Made by a program: the position numbers and the translations under genes. Shown here in pieces: positions 36,137-44,328 of a DNA stretch of 64,000 nucleotides. The first letter of the stretch is position 1. Each line of letters starts with the position of its first letter. Origin of the DNA: Fulvivirga marina (lineage in GTDB: Bacteria; Bacteroidota; Bacteroidia; Cytophagales; Cyclobacteriaceae); assembly GCF_016775155.1 (NCBI RefSeq), contig NZ_JAEUGD010000064.1, positions 337,348 through 401,347 of the forward strand. The letters run 5' to 3'. Below the pieces are notes generated by a model, which was given only the letters and a program-made list of their open reading frames with translations, had not been told where the DNA came from and ran no database searches.

Positions 36137-39100
36137 ATTTTTAATTGCAGTTTTACTTTTCTTTTCTTGGAATACTTCATTTGGACAAGATCTTTGGCCA
36201 TTTCGTAATGCTTCGGGCAATGTGATTAGAGGAAATATTTCAGGAACAGTGGGCGATTGGAGAGGTACTGGATGGGCTGGTTACGGAGGAGCTAGATTTC
36301 ATTCAGGTGTTGATTTTACAAGTACATTGACAGGCGCTGCTGGCAGGGCTGTTTATTCAATGCACGCGGGAACAGCAACAGTAATTAACAATGGAGATTG
36401 TTGGAATGATTTTATTCAAATTAGGCTAGCTGATGGTTCAGATGTTTATTATAAGCACATAAGACCATCTTCCACTGATCCTGTTACGGGTTTGGCTGTG
36501 ACTGAAATACGCAATGGTTCTACTGTGGCTGTTGGAACTTTTCTAGGTTTGATGATAACGGGGGAATCATGTAACCAGCACTTGCATTTAAATGATAATA
36601 GTGATCCTAGCTCTTCCCTGCCAGGAACAACAAATTTTCTAAATAATTTTTTAACCCCTTTCACAGATAGTCACGCCCCTGATTTTATGGGGCCATTTAA
36701 TGTGGATGGCAACATTATTCAAGAAAATAGTTCAAATGATGCTGTTGAGATTCGAAGCAATGGGCATAGACATGACTTTGATTCTCAAGTTTTGACTGAC
36801 GAAATCACAATATCTAATGAAACTCATAAAGTTGTTTATAAGTATATAGATATTATTTCTAGAATGAGAGACAGACATATTTTGTCAACCGGGGCAGGTT
36901 CTAATGGTGGGAACAATGGTATTAATGCGGTTAGCTATGAAATCTTAAGCGGTGCAACAAGTTTAACGGGTGAAATTGAGAATATCAATTTCAACAATGT
37001 CCCAAATAACATCCGAGCTCAATATATATATGATACGAGGTCTGTTATAGGGGCAGAGAGCAGGCATGTTTATATATTGACAGGACACCCTCATTTAGAA
37101 CCTTATGATCGATTTTTTAATACGCGATTACGGATAGGACAGATTGAGGACTGGGATCTTTCAAATAGGGGGAATAAGGATGCAAGAGGTATTGCTGAGG
37201 CTGAATTCCCTGATGGTAAATATGTTTTGAGGATAAGGGCTAAAGATATTAGTAATAATACTAATACAGATCCCAATATTACCGTTAGAGATGCGAAAAT
37301 TTTTATAGACAACTTCCGCCCCTACATAGAACGTGTTGAAGTAGCTACTCAATTTGGTAATTTACCAATAACCAAATATGAAGGGGAATGGGTGCCAAAC
37401 GCTGCATCTGGAATACTTGATTTTTCTGAACTTAATGAAGGTACAATCAGCCCGTTTTACGATATTAAAGTGACTGTTACCGCTAGTGAACCACTGAGGT
37501 ATGATGGTGTTGATAACCCGGTTCTTCAAATTGATGGTATATCAAATCCTAATCTGACAGCAGTAAGTGCTGATCGTAAACAGTTTACTTTTACTATTCC
37601 TGCGTATACTATTGCAGCAGGTGATGTGCCAGAAGAAAGAACTCTGAATTTTACCGGTCTGGATCTTGCTGGGAATGCTTTGGTTGCGTTTGATTCGGAA
37701 GATTCTGACGTGAGTTATACGGCTATTCCGCCTCGTAATGCAGATGGTACTTGGCCTACAGCGGGGATTATTCCTTCAGGTACTGATACCAGACATTCTA
37801 TTATTATAGATCCATCAGGTTCGTGTTGGACGAGTGGGGGTTCTGGTGGCCGTGTAATGGTTGAGTGTGATTTGGTGGCGAGTTTTACACATTCAACAAA
37901 TGAGTCTGCCCCGCTAACGGTACAATTTACAGATTTATCAGTTCCAGCTAATGAAATAATAGGCTGGAAATGGGATTTCGGAGATGGTTATACTTCTACC
38001 TCCCAACATCCAATGCATACATATGCTAACATTGGGGTATATACGGTGTCACTGACGGTTTCCAGTGCAACAGAGCAAAGTACCTATATTCAAGCCATAA
38101 ACATTAATATGGGGGGTAGTATCAGTTCTTCTTTTAGCGCTACTCCGTCGCAAGGGGCAGCTCCTTTAAGGGTAGATCTTAACAGTAGTGCTTCTGTTGG
38201 AGATTTCTTTAAATGGAGTGTTTCTCCCAATGATGGGTATAGATACGTTTTGGGTAATAGTACATATCGACATCCTAGTATAGAGTTTACAAAAAATGGC
38301 ACTTATACCATTACCTTGACGGTAAGTAACAGTTATCAGCAGACAGCGACTTACTCTAGAAGTATTATTGTTGCCCCGGAAGGTGGCCCTCCTACTGTAG
38401 ATTTTAGTTGGAACGGACCAGTTTATGCAAATACACCGGTAAGTTTTAGGGACGAATCTTTGGTCAACTGTGTAAATGGAGTGAGCTATTATTGGTATTT
38501 TAAAGAGGGCTTTTTTGAGGGTACATCAACAGTTGAAAATCCCGATTGGGTTTTTCAGAACCCGGGCACGTATGAAGTAATACATAAGGTTACAGATGGA
38601 TGTGGTAAAACCAGTACCCTTTCAAAATTTATAACTGTAGAGCAAGCATTACCACCATCAGGTATTAATGCTTCGTATACCCAATCTGCAAGATCAGTTT
38701 TTGCTGGTGAGTCAATTAACTTTGTGGACTTTTCTTATGTTCCTTCAAACGTAACTCTTAGTTATAGTAATTGGTTTTTTCAATTGCCAATAACCTGGAC
38801 TAAGGGATCACAAGTGAAGGGTGCTTATCAAGGGTATTCAGGAGGAACAGTTGCTCACACGTATGATCAGAAAGGTAAATATAAGACGGCATTGATTTTA
38901 AGTACTGAGGCAGGAAATTTATTTAATGATGATTATCATGAGGATATTATTACTGTATATCCGCGAGAGGAGGGTGATCCCTATGATAATTTACGACATA
39001 CTATAACCACGACCAATGATCAAGTGTTAGCGTCTGATTATGATGAAGACATACTTGTAGTGGCAATTAATAATAGTAACAACTTTCAACGTGTGAAAAT

Positions 39101-40238
39101 ATATGAGGGCGAAACGTTGGAAGAAGCAGGTTATTTCTTGCCATCTACGACTAGTGAAACCATCCTTGATGTTGCTGTTCATGGTAAGACTATTGCAGTT
39201 GCTACGACTTCCTCTTTGTACGTTTACAAAAAGATTGCTGGTTCGTGGGATAAAGTCAAGATAGGCCTAAGAGATATATATCTTGAAGACTGGACGTGGT
39301 ATACACCCCCTAATAAGTTGAGGCATGTAGACGTTTACAATGATCGTATTGTTGTAAATGATAAGGGTGATGAATATAATGTGGGGGAACTAAGAGTGTT
39401 TCAAAGAATTGGTGGCAGCTGGACAAATTATACGGAGATATTGAATTTCGATTTGTCTGCTTACCACAGTATTTATGAGTTGAAAATTCATGAAGGAACA
39501 ATCGCGGCTTCTCTATATGCAGAAACAGGTGCTAAAAGTGTAATGGTTTTTTCGGAAGAAATTGGTTGGAATAGTAGAGTTATTTATTCTGGTGAGCTGA
39601 AACAGGGAAAGAATATAGACCTTGAGTATAGAAACCTGCTGATTGCGATGCCGACAGGAGGAGCCAGACTTTATATGAATTCTATCGGCTGGTACTCGGG
39701 AATGCATTATGTTGAACTTAAGCACTATATACCGGATAATTCTAGAGTACATCCTCATGTTTCCATTTCTGGTAATTATATTGTTTCGGTTGCAAATGAA
39801 GATGTGATATTATATGTAAAGCCTCGTGCGGGATGGACCAATATGGTGGAGCAAGGGAAATTAACAACTGCAGACTGGATAAAGGATGAACCTGGCAGTT
39901 TTGCTTTTGTAGCTGGTGATAAAGCTGTATTTAACGGAGGGTATGGTTATTACAAGTATATGAATTTAGGAGAATATTGCGATGAAGTGTGGTATGAAAA
40001 AACGGTGCAGTCATATACTAGCGGACAAAATATCAATTTGCTAAATGGAGCAATGCGTTTAGGAGGGGACTCGAATGGCGGGCAATATTTAATTAACAGT
40101 GGTGCAAATGTCAACCTTACTGCGACAAAATGGATACAGTTAAAACCGGGGTTTGAAGCTAAAGCAGGTAGCCAGGTGAAAATAAATACTGAAACCTGTG
40201 AGAATGTATATTACCAATTTAGATATGGAATGGAATAA
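36129..40238 (+). CDS. Giant secreted protein: M23-like peptidase, PKD repeats, propeller-like region
   Basis: 1369 residues. Signal peptide MNRFLIAVLLFFSWNTSFGQ. Residues about 50-165 are a lysostaphin-like M23 domain with zinc ligands HSGVD (H58, D62) and HLH (H151, H153). An Ig-like region follows (about 190-560), then four PKD-type domains starting near 583, 665, 756 and 845 (WKWDFGDG in the first), a propeller-like region (about 955-1285) and a C-terminal '3-coathanger stack' type domain (WIQLKPGFEAKAGSQV). M23 enzymes cut peptidoglycan cross-links; here the attached adhesive domains suggest a cell-surface or secreted role. No T9SS sorting domain follows. Starts by ATGAATAG overlap. Confidence 0.85.
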   Translation: MNRFLIAVLLFFSWNTSFGQDLWPFRNASGNVIRGNISGTVGDWRGTGWAGYGGARFHSGVDFTSTLTGAAGRAVYSMHAGTATVINNGDCWNDFIQIRLADGSDVYYKHIRPSSTDPVTGLAVTEIRNGSTVAVGTFLGLMITGESCNQHLHLNDNSDPSSSLPGTTNFLNNFLTPFTDSHAPDFMGPFNVDGNIIQENSSNDAVEIRSNGHRHDFDSQVLTDEITISNETHKVVYKYIDIISRMRDRHILSTGAGSNGGNNGINAVSYEILSGATSLTGEIENINFNNVPNNIRAQYIYDTRSVIGAESRHVYILTGHPHLEPYDRFFNTRLRIGQIEDWDLSNRGNKDARGIAEAEFPDGKYVLRIRAKDISNNTNTDPNITVRDAKIFIDNFRPYIERVEVATQFGNLPITKYEGEWVPNAASGILDFSELNEGTISPFYDIKVTVTASEPLRYDGVDNPVLQIDGISNPNLTAVSADRKQFTFTIPAYTIAAGDVPEERTLNFTGLDLAGNALVAFDSEDSDVSYTAIPPRNADGTWPTAGIIPSGTDTRHSIIIDPSGSCWTSGGSGGRVMVECDLVASFTHSTNESAPLTVQFTDLSVPANEIIGWKWDFGDGYTSTSQHPMHTYANIGVYTVSLTVSSATEQSTYIQAININMGGSISSSFSATPSQGAAPLRVDLNSSASVGDFFKWSVSPNDGYRYVLGNSTYRHPSIEFTKNGTYTITLTVSNSYQQTATYSRSIIVAPEGGPPTVDFSWNGPVYANTPVSFRDESLVNCVNGVSYYWYFKEGFFEGTSTVENPDWVFQNPGTYEVIHKVTDGCGKTSTLSKFITVEQALPPSGINASYTQSARSVFAGESINFVDFSYVPSNVTLSYSNWFFQLPITWTKGSQVKGAYQGYSGGTVAHTYDQKGKYKTALILSTEAGNLFNDDYHEDIITVYPREEGDPYDNLRHTITTTNDQVLASDYDEDILVVAINNSNNFQRVKIYEGETLEEAGYFLPSTTSETILDVAVHGKTIAVATTSSLYVYKKIAGSWDKVKIGLRDIYLEDWTWYTPPNKLRHVDVYNDRIVVNDKGDEYNVGELRVFQRIGGSWTNYTEILNFDLSAYHSIYELKIHEGTIAASLYAETGAKSVMVFSEEIGWNSRVIYSGELKQGKNIDLEYRNLLIAMPTGGARLYMNSIGWYSGMHYVELKHYIPDNSRVHPHVSISGNYIVSVANEDVILYVKPRAGWTNMVEQGKLTTADWIKDEPGSFAFVAGDKAVFNGGYGYYKYMNLGEYCDEVWYEKTVQSYTSGQNINLLNGAMRLGGDSNGGQYLINSGANVNLTATKWIQLKPGFEAKAGSQVKINTETCENVYYQFRYGME

Positions 40239-40251
40239 AATAAGCAGAGAA

Positions 40252-41883
40252 ATGAGAAAATTTAAAATACTGTTCCAAGTAATGTTAGTGCTCAATTTTA
40301 CTCTTGTTGTACAAGGGTATAGTCAGCATTTGAACTTTAATTGGGTAAGTACTCTAGAGGAAGGGAATGCAGATATAGCCAGAGCTGTGAGTATTTCTGA
40401 CGCGGGAGAAGTTTATATGATTGGAGCCTCTCAGGAGAGTGGTCATTCAGAAAATGGACGTATGAGAACGGCGAATTCAGATATAGTGATCAACGAGATA
40501 ACTAATATAGGTAAAGCGTCATGGACAAAAAAAGCAGGAAGTTCAATTGGGCATTCTAACGCAATTGACGAATATGGTACCGATATTATTTTCAAGAGTG
40601 ATTATTTATACATTACTGGGGTGTATAATTATCAAGGGAGATTTGATGGTGCTGAACTAATGTCTAAGGGGTTGGAAGATATCTTCATTGGGAAGTATCG
40701 AAAGAATGGAGAACTTATATGGATGAAATCTATTGGGGGAGTCAGTCAGGACTTGGTTTACGATATGGCCCTTGATTCAGATGATAATATTTATATTACA
40801 GGTTCCATTCAGCATGATGCTCAATTTGGAGATATGCTTATCTCGGCGGGAGATAATGCTCAATTCTTTATTGCGAAATATAGTAGTGGGGGAGACTTGT
40901 TGTGGTGTAAGTATTCCAGTGGTAACGGTCGAGTAGTAGGAAAGTCCGTTTATATAAGTGCAGGAAATATATATATAGCAGGAGAATTTACAGGTAATTC
41001 AACAATTGGAAACAATACACTTGTTTCTAATGGGCAAACGGATATTTTTCTTGCTAAAATGGATTTAGACGGAGGTTTAAAGCAGATTACTACTGTCGGG
41101 GGGGAAGAAGAAGATAGAGTGGAATCAATGGTGGCTACAAATAAAGGTGAAATCTATTTTTGTGGATCGTTTACAGGTTTTATTATTCATCAAGAAAAGA
41201 TCATGCAGTCCAACGGACTCCATGATGTATTGCTAGGAAAGCTTTCTCCTAATTTGACTATTGAATGGATGAATACTTACGGTGGTGTAGGGATGGATGT
41301 TGCTCATGCCGTTGAAATTGTTGATGATGAAATTGTTGTTGCAGGAACCTTTGAAAAAGAGTTGCGATTAAACGGAGAGTCTCATTGGTCATTTGGTTTT
41401 ACGGATATCTTTCTGGTTGACTTAGACTCTAAAGGTAACGTTAGTTGGTTGGAAGTGATAGGAGGTGCAGGGCAGAATCACGTAACCGATTTAAGACTAA
41501 AAAATAATGAACTTTATTTGTCCGGTTTTTTCATAGGTGACATTAATTTTAACGATGAGTCTAGTTACTCTGAGAAAGCTTCGTCATCGTTCTTGTTCAA
41601 TTTTTCCCTTGGAAAAAAGGAAGAATCACAACCTTCAATATCTGATGTTGTGATTTACCCTAACCCGGCTAAAAGCAATATAACGATTAGACTTACAGGC
41701 GAAGCAGCTTCTGAGCTCAAAACAATTAGGGTGCTTAATACAGGAGGGTTGATCAGATATGAGAAGCAGAGTATAGAAAGTGAAGTATTAGACATTAATA
41801 CAGAAGGATATTCTCCTGGGATGTATTTTGTTGAAGTTCAAAGTCAGTCTACTTATTTCTTGCGTAAAATTATAATTATGTAA
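40252..41883 (+). CDS. T9SS-sorted secreted repeat protein
   Basis: 543 residues from ATG 40252 (MRKFKILFQVMLVLNFTLVVQGYSQ signal). ATG 40225 and GTG 40198 are in frame upstream and overlap the previous gene; 40252 gives the cleanest signal peptide. The body is repeats of the SBBP/propeller type (DIFIGKYRKNGELIWMKSIGG, YITGSIQHDAQFGD, AGEFTGNSTIGNNTLVSNGQTDIFLAKMD). The last 80 residues (VVIYPNPAKSNITIRL to FLRKIIIM) are a type A T9SS sorting domain, which directs the protein through type IX secretion and normally leads to surface anchoring or release. Last gene of the five-gene unit; a hairpin lies about 110 bases downstream. Confidence 0.9.
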   Translation: MRKFKILFQVMLVLNFTLVVQGYSQHLNFNWVSTLEEGNADIARAVSISDAGEVYMIGASQESGHSENGRMRTANSDIVINEITNIGKASWTKKAGSSIGHSNAIDEYGTDIIFKSDYLYITGVYNYQGRFDGAELMSKGLEDIFIGKYRKNGELIWMKSIGGVSQDLVYDMALDSDDNIYITGSIQHDAQFGDMLISAGDNAQFFIAKYSSGGDLLWCKYSSGNGRVVGKSVYISAGNIYIAGEFTGNSTIGNNTLVSNGQTDIFLAKMDLDGGLKQITTVGGEEEDRVESMVATNKGEIYFCGSFTGFIIHQEKIMQSNGLHDVLLGKLSPNLTIEWMNTYGGVGMDVAHAVEIVDDEIVVAGTFEKELRLNGESHWSFGFTDIFLVDLDSKGNVSWLEVIGGAGQNHVTDLRLKNNELYLSGFFIGDINFNDESSYSEKASSSFLFNFSLGKKEESQPSISDVVIYPNPAKSNITIRLTGEAASELKTIRVLNTGGLIRYEKQSIESEVLDINTEGYSPGMYFVEVQSQSTYFLRKIIIM

Positions 41884-41990
41884 GTTGAAGTATTTAGTAT
41901 CTTACATGTGTATTAAGCCAGGCTTTTCCCAGAAGTATGTTGCTGAAAGCATAGACAGGAATTCAGTCAAAAGATAAATTAATAACCACC

Positions 41991-42024
41991 TGTCCTTAGT
42001 CTTCCGGTAGGATGACTAAGGACA
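41991..42024 (+). terminator. Strong hairpin after the secreted operon
   Basis: A perfect 11-base-pair stem: TGTCCTTAGTC (41991-42001) and GACTAAGGACA (42014-42024) around a 12-base loop. There is no long T-run after it, so it may act as a terminator or as an mRNA 3' stabiliser for the five-gene unit that ends at 41883. Confidence 0.6.
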
Positions 42025-42039
42025 ACCAAATGAAATATA

Positions 42040-42076
42040 GTGTCTGTGACACGGCAAATTCTAGCGCCTCCGCTAG
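42040..42076. repeat. Two further short hairpins
   Basis: GTGTC-TGT-GACAC (42040-42052) and CTAGCG-CCTC-CGCTAG (42061-42076) follow the large hairpin within 60 bases. Both are perfect. Their meaning is unknown. Confidence 0.5.
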
Positions 42077-42135
42077 CGTAGGTTTAGCGAAAGTATAACA
42101 CGTGCTAATGTTGCATAGAATAATTTAACAAAACT

Positions 42136-42583
42136 TTGAAACAAACTTTAACCATACTTACCCTCTTTATTACAATATCAACAAGCTTTGCACAAAAGCC
42201 AGTCTTACAGTTATCAGAAAAGCATTTGAGTAAAATTGAGAAAACCGAAGATCCTGCTTAAAAACTGAAGAGGTTTAAGAAGTTTTATAGTAGGGATAGT
42301 GTGCGATATGCTAAACAAGTAAAGAAGTATTGGCGACATAAATCTGATAGTTTGTTCAAGGCCACAAAAGGAGAGGGGTATGCTAAACAGGTTAGCCAGA
42401 TTGGGAATGAAAAGGTGGACTCAATCAAGGTTTTGCTTCCCGGAATTGAATACGAAGTTATTGCAAAAAGTGGAAGAACTAACCCTCTATCTCATAGAAC
42501 AAAATGAAGTGAATAAAGCTCAGGCCAAAGAAATTGCTGAGCTTAAGGAGATGGTTGAGCAGTTAGTGGAGGCTGATAAATAG
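42136..42583 (+). pseudogene. Decayed secreted-protein gene ending in a fibre-type coiled coil
   Basis: A TTG at 42136 opens MKQTLTILTLFITISTSFAQ, a full signal peptide, but the frame stops after 41 codons (TAA at 42259). The same frame continues beyond that stop as lysine-rich protein-like sequence (FYSRDSVRYAKQVKKYWRHK) to a stop at 42505-42507. In the +1 frame, the C-terminal end KLLQKVEELTLYLIEQN plus a coiled coil runs to 42583, and this is the same ending as the two fibre-like genes of the adjacent operon. At least one nonsense and one frameshift change are needed to explain it. It looks like a remnant, possibly a recombined relic of a third fibre-type gene. Confidence 0.65.
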
Positions 42584-42637
42584 GGATCATTCTTTTCAAA
42601 AGTTATTCATTGCAAGCATAAATAGGTATTAATAAAG

Positions 42638-42672
42638 GAGATCGCTTCTTCGTGTCTCATCGCGATGACGAC
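42638..42672. repeat. Dispersed-repeat-like sequence
   Basis: GAGATCGCTTCTTCGTGTCT and the following CATCGCGATGACGAC resemble the small 'GAGATTGCTTCGTC...CGCAATGACG' repeats found scattered between genes of many bacteria. Inverted ends ATCGC (42641-42645) and GCGAT (42662-42666) are present. Only one copy is in this window, so the assignment rests on resemblance. Confidence 0.4.
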
Positions 42673-42796
42673 GGCTATCACAGTGAGATGTGAAGTCTGT
42701 CCAGAAGCCTTCGGGAACGAAGAAGCAGTCTCTTGTCTATGTACAACAACCCTAAAGCTACTAACACAAAAACTTTCTCCAATCTCCGCCGTACCA

Positions 42797-42829
42797 ATTG
42801 CCTTTACAATAAACTTTTTTCTATATTTG
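42797..42829 (+). promoter_or_regulatory. Promoter of pyrR-pyrB
   Basis: ATTG (42797-42800) and TATATTTG (42822-42829) are separated by 21 bases and match the Bacteroidota -33/-7 pattern TTTG and TAnnTTTG. The pyrR ATG lies 15 bases after the -7 box, so the leader is very short and leaves no room for a PyrR attenuator. Confidence 0.6.
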
Positions 42830-42843
42830 CATGAGTTTAGGCC

Positions 42844-43392
42844 ATGCAAAAGAAACTAATACTCGACACCCACCTACTCAACATCACAGTCAACAGGCTT
42901 TGCCAACAGCTTATTGAAAATCATGGAAATTTTGAAGATACCGCTATCATTGGTATGCAGCCTAAAGGTATATACCTGGCTGAAATGATCCATAAAAAGC
43001 TGGAGAAAGATACAGGTACTAAAATAGATCTGGGCTACCTGGATACTACCTTCTTTAGAGATGATTTTAGAAGAAGAGAGACCCCGGTAAAGGCCAATGC
43101 CACTAAAATTCCATTCATTATTGAGAATAAGAATGTGGTGCTTATTGACGACGTGTTATATACAGGCAGGTCAGTAAGGGCAGCTATGGATGCTATGATT
43201 GCATTTGGTAGGCCTAAGAAAGTTGAACTACTGGTATTGGTAAACAGAAAGTATTCCCGACAGTTGCCCATTGAGCCTGATTACGTGGGTAAAGATGTAA
43301 ATACCATGGAGTATCAAAAAGTGTTAGTAGAGCTTGAAGATCAAGGCTTTAAGGATAATAAAATCTGGTTGATAAATAAGGAAAGTAAATAA
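42844..43392 (+). CDS. pyrR: PyrR: pyrimidine operon regulator / uracil phosphoribosyltransferase
   Basis: 182 residues. The PRPP-binding motif VVLIDDVLYTGRSVRAAMDA (about 98-117) and the N-terminal IIGMQPKGIYLAEMI are typical of PyrR. In Firmicutes it binds pyr mRNA and also has uracil phosphoribosyltransferase activity. It overlaps pyrB by one base (TAATG), so the two are coupled. Because the leader upstream is short and no attenuator is visible, regulation by mRNA binding cannot be read here; the enzymatic role may dominate. Confidence 0.93.
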   Translation: MQKKLILDTHLLNITVNRLCQQLIENHGNFEDTAIIGMQPKGIYLAEMIHKKLEKDTGTKIDLGYLDTTFFRDDFRRRETPVKANATKIPFIIENKNVVLIDDVLYTGRSVRAAMDAMIAFGRPKKVELLVLVNRKYSRQLPIEPDYVGKDVNTMEYQKVLVELEDQGFKDNKIWLINKESK

Positions 43393-44315
43393 TGTCACAA
43401 TTAAGTCAAAAGCACCTTCTGGGCATTAAAGACATCACTCGGAAAGATATTGAACTTATTTTTGAAACAGCCAGATCGTTTAAAGAAGTTATCAACCGCC
43501 CAATAAAAAAGGTGCCTTCGCTACGTGATATAACGATAGCTAATGTATTCTTCGAAAACTCCACCCGTACCAGGTTGTCGTTTGAGCTGGCTGAAAAAAG
43601 GCTTTCTGCAGATGTTATCAACTTTTCGTCTTCCAGCAGCTCCGTAAAGAAAGGGGAGACTTTGTTGGATACGGTAAATAATATCCTGGCTATGAAAGTG
43701 GATATGGTAGTGATGAGGCATAGTAGCCCAGGAGCACCGCATTTTCTGGCAAAGCACATTGACGCTAATATTGTCAATGCAGGTGATGGCACACACGAAC
43801 ACCCAACCCAGGCGCTTCTCGATACTTATTCCATCATGGAAAAGCATGGCTCTGTCGAAGGGCTTAAAGTTGCAATCATTGGTGATATTCTTCATTCAAG
43901 AGTAGCCATCTCTAACATTTTTGCCCTTCAGAAACTAGGGGCAGAGGTAATGGTTTGCGGACCAAATACCCTGCTGCCAAAGTACATCGCATCTTTGGGA
44001 GTAAAAGTAGAACTGGATGTCAGGAAAGCATTACAATGGTGTGATGTAGCCAATATCCTGAGAATTCAACTGGAAAGGCAGCAAATTAAATACTTCCCTT
44101 CACTTCGTGAATACTCTCTATACTACGGAGTTAACAAAAGAATGCTTGATGAGCTGGATAAAGAGATCACCATTATGCACCCCGGACCGATTAACCGTGG
44201 TGTGGAATTGAATAGTGATGTGGCTGACTCAGAACATTCTATTATTCTTGAGCAAGTTCAAAACGGAGTAGCTGTGAGAATGGCTGTACTGTATTTATTG
44301 GCGGGCGGTAAATAA
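43392..44315 (+). CDS. pyrB: Aspartate carbamoyltransferase catalytic subunit
   Basis: 307 residues. Carbamoyl-phosphate site FFENSTRTRLSFELA (about 53-67), the MRHSSPGAPHFLA loop, the HEHPTQALLDTYSI motif (about 133-146) and the aspartate-binding MHPGPINRGVE are all present. It makes carbamoyl aspartate, the second step of pyrimidine synthesis, in the cytoplasm. No regulatory subunit gene (pyrI) is adjacent. It is coupled to pyrR. It is convergent with the following CarboxypepD_reg gene, 13 bases apart. Confidence 0.97.
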   Translation: MSQLSQKHLLGIKDITRKDIELIFETARSFKEVINRPIKKVPSLRDITIANVFFENSTRTRLSFELAEKRLSADVINFSSSSSSVKKGETLLDTVNNILAMKVDMVVMRHSSPGAPHFLAKHIDANIVNAGDGTHEHPTQALLDTYSIMEKHGSVEGLKVAIIGDILHSRVAISNIFALQKLGAEVMVCGPNTLLPKYIASLGVKVELDVRKALQWCDVANILRIQLERQQIKYFPSLREYSLYYGVNKRMLDELDKEITIMHPGPINRGVELNSDVADSEHSIILEQVQNGVAVRMAVLYLLAGGK

Positions 44316-44328
44316 TGATTAACCCGTC

